DNA from: Burhinus oedicnemus
Taxonomy: Eukaryota > Chordata > Aves > Charadriiformes > Burhinidae
Direction: 5' to 3'
Length of the DNA: 64,000 bases
Assembly: GCA_008921705.1 (NCBI GenBank)
Contig: VFFE01007601.1
Location: 1,291,974 to 1,355,973, forward strand
Positions 1 through 12,736 of the stretch are shown here, in pieces. A program made the translations under genes and the position numbers. A model generated the notes under the pieces. The model was not told where the DNA came from. It made no database searches and worked only from the letters and a program-made list of their open reading frames with translations. The number at the start of each line of letters is the position of its first letter. The stretch's first letter is position 1.

Positions 1-2000
1 TTCCATGGTAATACAACCAACAAGTGGTGTTAAAACAACATTACACTAAGCTTAATGACTTTGCCTTGCTCATCTCTATAGTGGCTAATGAAACATTATG
101 AATGCAAAGCAAATAGTGTGTTCAGGCTAGTTCAGGATCCACATGGCATCTGAATATGCTGCATGAATTATTCACGCTGTTATTCTTCACCAGTATCATC
201 CCTCCCCCATCACATAATAAAGCTCCTTTTCTGGCCTTAGGAGACTCCTTTAAAGCTGTTCCTGTTGCACTGAGGAAAGTTTTGTTTCTAATGTGTCAAA
301 AACACATCAGCCAGGTCACCTAGTAAATGAGAAGTGATAAAATATTAATATGTTAAAGAAAGAAGGGAGAGAGGGGAAGAGCTGGCAAGCTTCCTCCCCA
401 ATGCGGCTGAAGGTTGTCTTTTTTTTTATTTTTTCACAAAGCATCCCAAGAGTGTTGCACTTTTCTGTAGTACTGTCCTATTCGCAGCTCCTTCTTCCCT
501 TTTAGCTGATAAATGAGCACCCTCTCATCCTCTCAATAACTCCACATGGACCCTGATACTCTCTACGGACATTTCTGCACAAGGCAGAGAACAGCAGCAT
601 GGGAATACATGGTGTCGGTCCAAACAAGAGGTGCTATAGGTAGAAGATCAGAGCCAAGGTAGCTGGACAGACTGTGCTGAGCTGCTCTTGAGGCAGACAC
701 TGCCTTTCTGGCACAAGCCAAATTTCCTCAAAATCAAGGTGTGTTTAGTTCTGGTGTTAGCATTCAGAACCAACCCTGCTTTGAATAAGTATGAAATACC
801 TCCCCCACGCCTTTCCTTCAATCTCACTTGCTGAAATTACTGTGAGAGTTACGGTTTGACCTCTGTGACCCTTTTGTTATTTTTTACAGCCAGAAAATAA
901 GGGATATTCAATTTTGTCTTCAAAACCAACATAATCTGTTTTTCAGCACTGACCTGCTGTTTGTCGGTTACCAGGAGGCAAATATTTGCAGTGATTTGGT
1001 AGGCACATAGAAAGCAGATTGATAGAGAGTCAATCAGCATGCCAAATACTCTGCTATTTGCTCGCATGAAAGGCTGGTGAACCTGCTTTTTTGTTTGCTT
1101 TTGGGTTTTTTTTCAGTCTGCTCCTCTCTGCTTGCCTTGCCCTGCAGGAGAGCTGATCAATTTGTCAGCATCTCATTTTAATCTCCATTTCTCCAGTGAA
1201 GATAGTGTCTCTAATCGTGTATTTTTAAAATTTCCAGGGTTTTCAGAGTCACACAGGTTTCAGCCTGACAGACCAAGATATATAGTGTGTCACAGCATTG
1301 ATACCCATCAGAGAAAAGCTATAGATAGGAAGCAAGCCAACACATTAATTGCCTGAAAAGTCCTTGGACGTTTTTAGTCAGGGAAGAAATAAGAAGTGTG
1401 TGTGACAGGGGTGTGGAGTGGTGAGGGTCCTACCCCCTCACCCCAACAATTCAGAAAGGTCCAATTGGCTCTTCATGGAGAGAGCCTGAAAAACCTATGC
1501 CTCTCTCTGAACTCCTGGAGCCCAAAGACAGAGTAAAGTTGGTTGTAGGAATGAGAAGTAAAGCTTGAGTGATGGGAAACCAGCCAAGTTTTACACTCTT
1601 GCCCTGTCTGGGGAAGTAACTGAGTATATCTCACTCTGAAGTGAGCTTTCCTGAAAACTTCAACAGTCTTCTGCTCCCTTATTTCTTCATTACTTTGCCA
1701 TCTTAAGATATTACTAATTGTGTGCTAGTTCCTATGCTGGCCCTGTATAGGGTCAGTCATTGCAGGTGAGCTGCAGTAACACATCCTTGTGCTATCCTTC
1801 CTTCTCCCAAGGTCCTCAGTTCAGTCACACATCCCACCGTACCTTAAATTAAAGACCATGAAATCTGTGCATAAAAACTCTCTTACTTGAGGCTGGTAAA
1901 TGGTACTCAGGACTATAGTGTCCTCATGAGCCAGAACCATAATTAGGACAGTGATTTCTAATTATAATCTAGGGAAATTGCTTCTGTGAAACCTGTAGGG

Positions 2001-2024
2001 TTTGTTTGTTTGTTTGTTTGTTTT
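2001..2024. repeat. (TTTG)n microsatellite
   Basis: About five tandem TTTG units run into a short TTTTG. This is a plain tetranucleotide simple repeat with no associated element. Confidence 0.9.
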
Positions 2025-5000
2025 GTTGTCCCCCATATCTAGAAAACAGTTCCACAGATTTGCGTGTCAGCTCCTCGTGAGCGTACTGGGTGCATCAAAA
2101 CGTGCCTGACCAGGAGCACTGTGCATCAAGGAGCACTTCCAAACTCTTGGATCTGTTTTTCCCAGTGAACTCCTGACTTCCAATTAATGCAAAGTGCAGG
2201 TGTTTATGGTTTCTTCAGGTATGAAATGCTGCCCACAACTTTTTTTCATAGAAATCTTAAAGTGGGTCCTCAAGTCCTTCCACAGACTGCAACCACCCTG
2301 CTGCGTGGTCAGAGGCAAACTGTGCTGATTGTAAACTGGAACCTGTTCCAACAAAAGACTCAGCGATTGTGGATGCACTGTCCAAATGCATATTTTGATG
2401 ATGAAGAATTTATCTTTTTGCTGCTACCTTCAGAGAAGGATTCAAAGGTAGGACCAAGTCATGAAGTGTAAAGCAAGACACAGTTCTGATTGTAGCTTTC
2501 TGCTGCGTCTCTGGTTCTGGGGATATTTCAGTGCAGTTCAAAACATGAAGATTGAGCAGATGGACTTGGAAGATGGGAAAATAACCTGCCCTGCTGATCC
2601 TCCTTTCCCCTAGACTATACAGTTGCTGCATTACTCCTTATTACTGTATCAAGCTTTAAAATAAGCCAGAGAGCCCTGTAAGCAGCGTGCAATTGTCTCC
2701 TCCAGGTGTTCCCATTCCTGCTCTTTCTCAGCTATTATTCTTCCTCAGTGTAGGCAGCAGAGTGACATGTTTATTAGCTCACATTCAGCTGTGCTTGATT
2801 GATAGCTACACAACAGTGAAACAGCTCTTTGCAGCCGTTCCATTTTTGATGAAGGATACTGTTTTAATTGTCATAGTTAGTCTTGTGTCAGACGTTTGTA
2901 CGTTGCTGAAGAGCCTAAGGTTACACACTAGCTGTTACTGCAGGATTAATGAACCGCATGTTCTGTTTACACAAAACTGACACTAAGTTAAGTGACTACA
3001 TGTAAAAAGAGGATCTTGGCTAATAATTGGCTAACGACTGAAGGCAAGAGAGTCAAAATTGCAAGTATCCAGGGTCTCTCTTAGAAGGTATTCTATTTTT
3101 AGATAGGAAATCTTTTATTCCTTTGAGAGTTACAATCATAATAGTTGCTGTTCTCAAACATTTTAATGAAGACATATAATAGTGGCGATGCTTTTATATT
3201 CTTACGGTGAATACTTAAGATATTGAACAGGGTTTCATGTGAAAGTAGGTTATTTTCCCAGATCCACCACAGATATTTTATATAATACAGCCCAATTCAA
3301 TCATCTTTGAAGTCAAGAGAACATTTTCCGTCACATTCAGTGTTGTTTAGATTAGATCTAAAATCTTCAGATTTGACTCCTAATTCTCATTCTTCAGTTA
3401 CCCTGGCAGTGAGAGAGGCAGAAACAGAGAAAACAAAAGAGCTAATGAAGCTTATTTGAATCTATGTGATCCAGATAGATGAAGAAAAGCTGGGTAGTCT
3501 TCCAATACTCACATGTAAGTATTTGGATAGAAAGGACATGAATTCTTTTCACAATTAGTCAGAGTAAGTTCTGTCTTTGGTTTTTGGCCAATATAGTGCA
3601 TACTATTCATATGTGACACTGCCCTGTATTATGGAGAATGGTCCAGGACAGAACTTACACAAAACAGGGTGAAGCTTAGTTTTAAAACTTGATTCTTTGT
3701 AAAATGGCACTAACTGGAAGGATACACGAAGGAATATTTGGAAAAGGTTAGTTTCTAATGTAGCTAGTGTATTTATTTTTATATACTAATTTTATTAATA
3801 TATGGAATATTTATTCAGTATAGTGCTTAAGCATAATCTCTCTTAGGAGAATGATAGTGAGATTCATATGCAGAAATTCAGAAAGACTAGGGAACATAAT
3901 TTCCTGAGGTGATTTCTCATGGAAAATTTAAATCTGAAATGGAGCAATGCTGTAGAGAAGAGTAAGACCAGATCCTCAGCCACTGCCCAGAACTGACAAC
4001 TGAAGTCAATAAAAGCCAATGAATAGAATGTCCATTGGAAGACAACGCAAAGTCCTTCACCTCTGAAAAGTCAGACATAAGCTGGCAGATTATATTTTCC
4101 TATATGGACAACTGAATATCACATACTACTTCTGTCATAAAAACATTTAAAGCTCCAAAAGAGGTCTCTCTTACATCCTGCATTGCTGTTTTCTCCTAGT
4201 ATGTCTTTGTAGATATCCCTATAGGGAATAGGAAGCAGAGTGCCCGTGCCCATAAATCAGTAACGGTGGACCTTTGTGATGTCTAGTCCAAATGCATAGT
4301 TAAAAGTCTTGCAGTAAATACCAATTGGCTGGTGCCAGCGCGCATCTCTTGGTATCAGGGGTTTGCCATCACTGTGATAAGGGGATCAGTTCTTTGTAGT
4401 TGGCAGCACACTGGGTATTCTTGGGGGCCTTGAGAGAGGAGCAACCGCGGCTTGAAGAGGGTGGTCTTGCAGCTTGTTAAAGCCAGTGTTCAAGGTGACA
4501 ACTAAATCTGGGCTTTTTGCTGTCTCCACAAGAGAACCAAGAGTTTCAGGGATGAAGAGAAAGGGGACAGCCTGAAGGAACTTGGGGGAATTTTCCAACT
4601 CGTAGAGGTTGGAAAGACATCAGAGCCGCAAACCCAGCTGTGATTATTCCTCAAATGTAGGATTAGTTTTTATTAGATTCTATATTTCACAGATGGCATC
4701 CATCTGTCTCCCATTCTCTGTTCCTAATCCTTCAGAGTGAAATGACAAGTTAGAATATCCCTGAACTCTTAAAGCTTTGAATTTGGAAGCTGAAGGTTTA
4801 TCACAGTTGATCCCCTGTTATAGCAGAAAGGACTTGGATAAACATGTGGTGATGGTCCACAAACACTAACGTCATCTGCTCCTAAGACAGATTGCTAGTT
4901 AACATTTTTGCTGTCCACTTGTATACTTCTGATCCAAATACTAGTTTAGATGCTTGTCAAAGGTTAATTAAATAATTTCATTATTCATAAACAGAAGAAA

Positions 5001-8000
5001 AATTATTTAGGGCTATTCATTTAAGTACTAATTTATCCCATTCAGCCACCTGTTAAATATTTATTAATAGTTTTTCAGCATCACTGTCATTGATTAAAGT
5101 TTAATTATTTCACACCCACTTAAAATACAGGGAAAATAACTATTAATGGCAAGGAATCTTATACAGAAAAAAACAACTGTTGTTCCATTAAGTATTCCTC
5201 TCCAGTGATGTATTAGTGTCCTAATGCATCATCCTGTGAAATTCTAATCACTGTTTCTCATCCAAGAAAAACACTTAAGCATCTGCTTAACTTTAAGTCT
5301 GTGAATGCTTCTGGCAGAAGTCCCAAAGTGTGGCTAAGCTGAAAGCAGAATATTCAGCAGCTAAAAGGTACTGTCCTATTTAATGACTGTTAGTGAAGCA
5401 AGAAAGAGACATCAAATTAATTGTAAAGTGTTACCAAAAAAGAAGTAGAAATAATTAATTCCTTTAATGCAATCAATAATAGTATTAATCCCAGGGGGGA
5501 AACAATTGGCAGGGGAAAGATGCATTATGTAAGTCCACTGCAGCTTATAAATAAATGTTCATTCTGTTCTTATATAGTTGTCCATCAGGGGAGCCCTCAA
5601 AGCGAGCTTTAGGCACCTCAGGCACTTGAGAAAAACCGGGAGGAGTCTAGTGGAGGTCAGGTGTGGGAGAGGAATAGAAGCTAGCAAAGATCTATTCATC
5701 CTGGGAGAGATCTTTGCCTCTTTCTCTCTCTTTCTTTGTCTGGAGCAGCTGGATCTGCCAGCAGAGGCAAAACTGTTGCCTGGTTTGCCTTCTGCCTTCA
5801 GTTAGTTTTGGTAGCTCATCATTTTTGCAAAGTGATCTACGGGATGCTTTGCTCGCACATGTGGTTTGTACAGATTATGACTAAGCCAATATATTGCAGT
5901 GAACTGGCAGGCGATAACAAATGGCACACAGTCGTGCAATCAGCTTGATTTTGTACTTGACTGCATTAACAAGGTGATAAGTTTGATACGAGACATGCTT
6001 CTGCTGATGGTGAAAATCACTGGCAAAACTCCTATCCTCTGGGGTGGGAGAATGGTAAGAACAAAGGCAGAGGCTAAAATCAGAGACATTTCCTTTCACT
6101 AGCTCTATTATGCAGAAATTAATCTCTCCATTTTTAATGTTACTCTTATTGTCTCCAAATCACAAATGAGATAAATATTGTCATTGTTAATCTGAAAGCC
6201 TAGAAATCCGTATTTGCTGCATAAGCTAGTAAATACCTACCAGACACAAATTGGCAGAGCTCTTTAAAAAGGGCTCATTAAAATGAGACTATTCCAAGTC
6301 ACCTGTCTGGGTTTTGCTGACATTTGGTAAGTCCAGTGTCCAAAACCAGTTGTTTTACTCAGAGGATATTTTGTTGGATAATGGTATAATTTATTTACTT
6401 AACCTTACATGTCTTTGCTGCAGTGGCACAAACTGCTAGCTTTCATCTTGGAAGTAAAAGAACATTCCTATTAAGCTTATTTCTCCCTACATGCAAACAA
6501 ACAAAAGAGTTTCCATAGAGGAGAAGAGAAATCCATTAATTTCATTTAAAAGAATATCAATTTCCTCTTTTATCAGCTGAAATGTTAGTGAGGGTTAATG
6601 GAAACAAAACAAATGCAGCTCAGTATATTTTCTTAAAATCTGTTCACATCACTCAAACTCAATCTTGCTGTGAACGCTAGCAATCAGTTTGAAAACCTCC
6701 ACATTGAACGTTCAGAAGAAAAAGCTTTTAAAAAAATGATAATTTTTTTTATTTATTTATCCAATATTTCATAAACAGGAAGTGAAAGGAGGAGAAGCAA
6801 CATCATTCTCTTACTCCACTTGTTAGTCATTCACCATGAGCAAGAGTACATTCCTTCAGCGTTTCATGGGGAGAGGTCAGCCTCACTAGTGAGGGGAGTT
6901 GATCAAAACCCACATGCTGCCAACACTGTTTTTCAGCTGTTCTGAGTCAAGCAAACTCCTGGAAATACAGAAGGGTTCTCAAAAATAACTTCAGGAACAG
7001 CAACAGATGTCTTAATCGCAGATATTCAAAAATAATCCTCTCTTTGATACGTGGGAAAATCTGTATCTCTTCCTCTTTCCCCAGTTGTTTCTCTTGTTCC
7101 TGTCATACACTTCATCATGGGAGAAAAAAAACCCTACTCACGTGGTGAAATTAATGCAAGATCAGGCTTTGATTCTGAGCATCTCACACACAGTATGAAC
7201 AATCCAAAATGGGAGTCACGCAACTCGCACAGCTTCCCTCACCTGTGAGCAGCTGACATCAGATAAAACTTCCATAGGTAATTAGCACTCATCAGGGATA
7301 GATCAAAGTAGGAAGTCAGAGTAGGGTTATGTAAAATGCCTAGATATGGAGAATATTAAGAATTCCTAGCATTTGGAGAAAAAATTGCAAAATGAAGCTG
7401 GGAGGCTGGTGAGCAGGGATGCAGCTAAAGGAGCACCCAGCCTTCCACCGTCAAGTCTCCACTTGAGAATGAAACCAGATCAGCAATGTCATGAAATCAC
7501 ATACGTCTGGTAGCTGTGAATCACGTCAATCAATGGGTCAAATTGCCCGGGTCTCAAAGGACAGTTGACAAACAGCACAAAAATGCTGTCTCCACAGCTG
7601 GTTTTCTCTACATCCATGTCATATTGATAAAGAGGTGAAGGACTCAATGAGTATGGGGATGTAACACCACCTCCTAAATCTGATTATTAGGTACAGGCAG
7701 CAGGACTGACAGAGGTGTATGTGTGGGTATGGGAAATTTCACACTCCTAATGGGAAACCTGGGGCTTTCTACACACACTGTCCCCCTTAAATCTTACCTG
7801 CAACAAATATCTACTTATCTGTGTGAAAAATGAAAAAAAAAAAAGATTAAAACACCTGCTGTTGCTATTGTACTAACAAACGGTGACATGGATTTAAAAC
7901 ATTTGATATATTCATAATTACATAAGGTAGAGTTAATTAGTGGATTCATGCATTAAGAAGCCAGAAAAGGTGGTGTGATCACCCCGTCTATCTCCCTTAT

Positions 8001-8457
8001 AGCACAGTGTAAAAGACCTGAATTAAATTCTGTTTGAACCAGAACATCTTCATCAGTACATTTCAAGCTCATTTGTAGTTTACTTACAACACACATCTCC
8101 CCATTTTTCATACATGGGAGTGTTCTGATGTCATAACAATTACTAAACTGATGACAGATTAATAAACGGTCAAAAAGACTTGGTATCACTCTCCTTTAAA
8201 TCAACTCAATACAAAAAAAATACACTGCAGGACCTTCAGTTTCTTTGTCAAGCTCCTTTTGCATGATTTGGGGAACAAATTGGAAAGCTAAGTCAGAACT
8301 TACTCAATTACTTCTGAAATTATTAATTTACCTTCACCACAGAAAACCAGATCATCCCAATGGATTTGATGACAAAGAATTTGTGCGTTAAAACTGGATA
8401 GTGTAGGATATTTATCAAAAATGAAAGGTATGATTAAATCACCTTTCTTGGACTCTC

Positions 8458-8461
<4 letters not shown>

Positions 8462-8491
<30 letters not shown>
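8462..8491. repeat. Poly(T) tract, 30 uninterrupted T
   Basis: Thirty T residues follow a C and are followed by TCTTTTC-like sequence. No LINE or SINE body is recognisable on either side, so it reads as a homopolymer simple repeat and not as the tail of a minus-strand retrocopy. Confidence 0.9.
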
Positions 8492-11400
8492 CTTTTCAAA
8501 GAGCACAGTTGTGCATTTATAATACAGGAGAATTGCTCACCTATTTCTGGAACAGCCTGACTGCCCTGGCAGAATACCGTTTGACCTCTTTCCTGGCTTT
8601 CTTCCCATAAGTAAATATCCCATAATGTTTGACACTGTTTCCAAAAACATCACTGCAGTACATTGGATTAAATTATTCCTAGATGCAAGCTTTTACATCT
8701 CCTTTTACAGAAACCCAAAGTTTACTTCACTTAAGTAGGTATGCACCAATGTCTTAGAGTAACCAGGGAGAAAAAAAAAATATTATTAATTGTATAAAAG
8801 TTCACTCCTGAAAATCAGCTGAAGAACTGCTGCCTTTTAGCTATCTATTGAGCTCTTGCTGACGGCTGAAGCAGAGATAGTAATTAATTAAAACACCCAG
8901 TTGATAGATAACGTGTTTTCCACTTTGACTACAGTAGCATGAAGGTTCAGCTGTTTCTGAGGCCACTTTCTGGTTCGGTAGAAAGAAGAAAGAAATGACC
9001 ATTTCAGCAATACCTGTTTCTGTGAGCTATAGCTATTTCTTTATTGGTATAATCTATTTCCTAAAAAGACTGCAATGATTCAAACCAAAAACCCATCTAC
9101 CACAGAGCTCTTCATGAATCATCCTTATAATCACAAGTCAAGTGACCCTATGGTTTCACTATTTGAAATGGGTTTTAAACAGATTTGCTTTGTAAAGTGG
9201 TGAACAGGAAAGATAATTCCCCCTGTCTTTCCAATTGTTCATCTTCATTTCCCTGTATGATCTCAGATTTCCCTGAACATTGTCTTTCGCGTAATCAGGG
9301 AATTCAGGATGGCTTGCTCTTCAATTATTGCGTAAATCTTAAATTATTCTTACAGCAGCACCGTGTGAAATAATCCCAATAGGGTTTGCACTCTGCAAAT
9401 GAAGGGTGCTGTCAGAATACACTTGCCTATATTAGGTACCCTCATGGCACTCCGTTGTGTTGTACGTCTGACTCTTATGAGGCAAGAAACGCGCTAGGCT
9501 GTTAATTTCAAGGAGAAAGTATTTGGAGAGACAGGCAGAAAAGGACAAAAAGAACAGACAAAGAGGGGAAAAAAATGATAACAAGGACACTTTCGTAATT
9601 GACTGATACAAGGAAAGGAATAAGCGCAGTTTTTGTTTAAAAGCAAGCCCAGGTGTTGTAGTTTATAACTATGTACAATGATGAATGAATACAGCAAATG
9701 CTGTCTATGTGAATGTAGTGTATACATTCACTTTATCTTTTCCTACCTTTTCAGCACAAGCACAGCACATGTGTGTCTTGAATTGGTCAGAGCTCCCTTG
9801 AACCTTATATATTAAATTATGAAAACTCACAGATGACAGGGAGCAAACCTCAGGCAACAACTCTTTCTCCCAGAGATGACTTAATTGAAAGAGATAAAAA
9901 AAAATGTGCTTTGAAAGTGCCCTTTCATTGAAACTTGACTTTAAATATCATAGACATTTTCATAAAAATAAAATAAAATCTCTGCTTGATAGAAAGTGTT
10001 TTCTGCCTTTTTAAATTTCAAACGTTATCTGGTGTGTTTGTGATTTTATGAAAATACAGGGGAGGAAAAAGACAAAGAAATATGCAAAACTACCACAGAA
10101 ACTATGTTTATAGAATATTTTCAAGGAGAAAAAAAAATATTGCTCAACCAGTTTCACAAATCAGCAGATCATCGAAAATCAAAACACCACTGACTATAGC
10201 CAATCTTTCTACCATGTCTAGGAGTCTTGTCAAAAAGCTGCAGGTAACACTGCTTTCCTTTGTACTCGTCTAATATGAACCTAACATCTCTGTAACAGTG
10301 ATGTGTCTAAATTCAAGTTCTATGGGCATTCACTGTATATAGTGCCTCTATGTGAAGAGCTAAATGTGGTGGGTTTGAATCATGAATTATGAAATAGCTG
10401 CAGCATAATTCTTGGTTCTCCAAAAGACCTTGATCTCCAGACGACTTCTGGCTTTGATTTTCTTGCAGACCTAGAAGAGTTTGGAATCCAGTCTTCTAAC
10501 TCTAGGATAGGATCTCGTTCCAAAATTCATCAACAATGTGTAGTTGTTTGGCCTAGTTGGAAGGTTTCTCCCGAAAAGAACATCTCTGGTCAATGGAAAA
10601 CAGTTTTCTAACTTCCAACATACATTCATGGACAGCTTATTCCCACTCATCACTTCCCACACACTCATCTGACATTAAAATTTTTCTTAGCTTTACTATT
10701 TTTTTCCCTTGGTATTCACTTCAATCTTTAACGCATTTACTGGCCGTAACCACTCTCTTCAGTCTCCACTTCGCTCAGCTAAACAAGCCAAATTTTTATA
10801 GTTCCCCAAGACAGATTCTCCATTTTCCTGGTCTTTCCAGCAAGAGCTAGCTGTGCCTGTTTCACCCTGAGTGTATCTTTCTGAACCCAGGTGACTGGAC
10901 TGCATGCTGCCCTACATTTGAAGTTTTAACGTCAGCTCAACAAAGCAGGGGTGACAGAGAAGTCTCCTCTTATCACTCTGGTGGTTTGCAAGCTATCTGA
11001 TCATGCTAGTCTCCATTCAGCCTCCATGGGGAAGTTTCTGTCACTGAAAACGCAACTGACACAATCTCTGGCTTTCTTAGCAAACAAGACCAGGTCATTT
11101 AAAGAAAAAAACCCAAAACCCAAACTCCACAATCACCACAAACTTGTATTTTAACTCCTATCAAGTTTTTCTCTTTTCTGTGCAGCCAGCTCATCTCAGT
11201 AGTGCAGGGAAGTGGAGAGAGTGTTGCTGATGCCATGTTATGTATGTATGCGTGTATGTACGATCAAGTGACTCCATTTCTTAAGGACACTGATTTATTA
11301 TGCTCCATGATCAGTAAGGCAAATTTCTGAAGCATGTGTAGAGCTTTAGGTATATACCTGACATACACTGGCCTCCACTGGCTGCCCCCAATTAAAAGCC

Positions 11401-12042
11401 ACCACCACCACAATGAGCAAACAAAAAAACCCTGACCTGACTATGCTTGAAACATGGTTATTTTATTTAACCTACTTCGAAGGCTGGTACAAAGTCTGAG
11501 TAGTGTAGCTGGTTGAATATCAATCATTCACGATTGCATTGTTCTGTACCTCTGGAGATGAATGTGAAGATTTTTATTGACGTTCTAGGCAGCCATGAAG
11601 AATTGTACTCTGACATCTCGTGCAGGCATTTACCTGATTGCCCACCTATCAGAAAAAACAAATCTGCTCTCTGCTGTCCGCTGGTACTTATAAGCAAGGC
11701 ATGGGTTGGTGAGGAGTATACAATGGCGGGCAGCGCTGATACAACCCTCAATCTTTTGAAACTCTGTTTTTCCCACTGGCTTTCCTTAAGAAAGTGCCTA
11801 GAGGTTAACCATAGTGAAGACAAGCCTCTCAGCATGAGCTGAAGATAAAAGTTGTAATATTTTTTGTGTGTCTGCAGAGATCTGGACAATAACTCTTCAG
11901 TGAACTGCCCAATTTGTTTCAATGAGGTGTTAACTCAGATACCCAGGAATAATAAAGTCATGTCACCATTGTAAACTATTTCATTCATCACAAAAACATA
12001 GATTTAAACAATTTATTGTGACAATCTCATTTTTTCTCTCAG

Positions 12043-12209
12043 ATTGTAGTCTGTTTTACGCAGATTCTCTCAACTCTCCCTTTGGCTCTGTAGTGTCTAA
12101 GTGCCTTCCCACTCAGCAAGCAATGCCTCCCGGCACAGTCCAGTCTGTTCCCCTCGCCTGCGGTGGGGACCATTTCCATACTGCCATGTTAACTGCTAAG
12201 ACACTCCAG
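12043..12209 (+). CDS. Possible internal exon of an unrecognised gene
   Basis: The segment is bounded by a good acceptor (a pyrimidine-rich run ending TTTTTTCTCTCAG just before it) and a good donor (CTCCAG then GTATGG just after it). Only one of the three plus-strand frames is open. It has two leading bases and then 55 codons starting at TGT 12045, and it ends on a complete codon (phase 0). The translation contains a stretch reading PLACGGDHFHTAML, which faintly resembles the core of an RCC1/BLIP-II repeat (ACG..HT..L), but one such match proves nothing. The segment has more CpG than its surroundings. The CR1 at 12655-15555 begins about 450 bases downstream on the opposite strand. It could also be a non-coding exon or a chance match. 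Confidence 0.28.
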
Positions 12210-12654
12210 GTATGGCTGTGTTAGATTCTATTCTTACACCACCCCTGCCATCACATCAAATCTGCATTCCCGTTTGAGAAATCAATGTGTGCTAAGCCCG
12301 TGTATGCTTTTGAGCCAGATGCAGCATTACAACAATGGCTTCTTAACCCACCTCCCACCTGTAATCAACTATGTGAATGCTCCTAACCCCTCTACCACAA
12401 AGTCAAACAAGTCAGTTGAAACCCTTTGCAGCAACACCTTGTTGAACTCTGGGCACTGTGAGGGATGCACAGTCATTCTTGGGGTCTCAGATAAAAGTTT
12501 GCCCTGAACATCTTGCAGACACTATGGGACAACCTCCTAACGAGTTTCTCAGGTGTGGCTGACTGCACAAGTGCTTTCACTGCGAAGTGAAACAGTGTAG
12601 GTTAGCTTAATGTTAAAGATGCTTTAGGCTGGGCTGAGTACCCTAACTCAAAGC
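12210..12654. other. Short non-repetitive spacer
   Basis: This is unique sequence between the exon-like segment and the 3' end of the large CR1. It has no further splice-bounded open segment. If the exon is real, this is the start of its downstream intron. Confidence 0.5.
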
Positions 12655-12736
12655 AGAATCATAGAATCATTTAGGTTGGAAAAGACCTTTAAGATCATCT
12701 AGTCCAACCCTTGACCCTAATCTACCGGGTCTGCCA

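Larger units (their letters stand above)
1..12042. other. Unique AT-rich non-coding DNA
   Basis: This stretch has no recognisable transposon and no convincing gene. All its open frames are short, lack codon structure and often overlap on both strands, as expected from random DNA. It holds a few microsatellites, an A/T-rich patch with many TAAT/ATTA cores around 4955-5160, and weak exon-like segments near 10.47 kb and 11.88 kb that are described as findings. It could be intergenic or intronic. Confidence 0.6.

Noticed and set aside
2187..2471. 94-codon plus-strand frame ending near AAG/GTAGGA
   Set aside because: An acceptor-like CATAG and a donor-like site exist, but the peptide looks random and the minus strand is also open across part of it.
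4598..4625. GTAGAGGTTGGAAAGACATC, similar to the CR1 3' end
   Set aside because: Only about a dozen bases resemble the CR1 tail, and there is no ATTCTATG repeat or further body, so it is too short to call.
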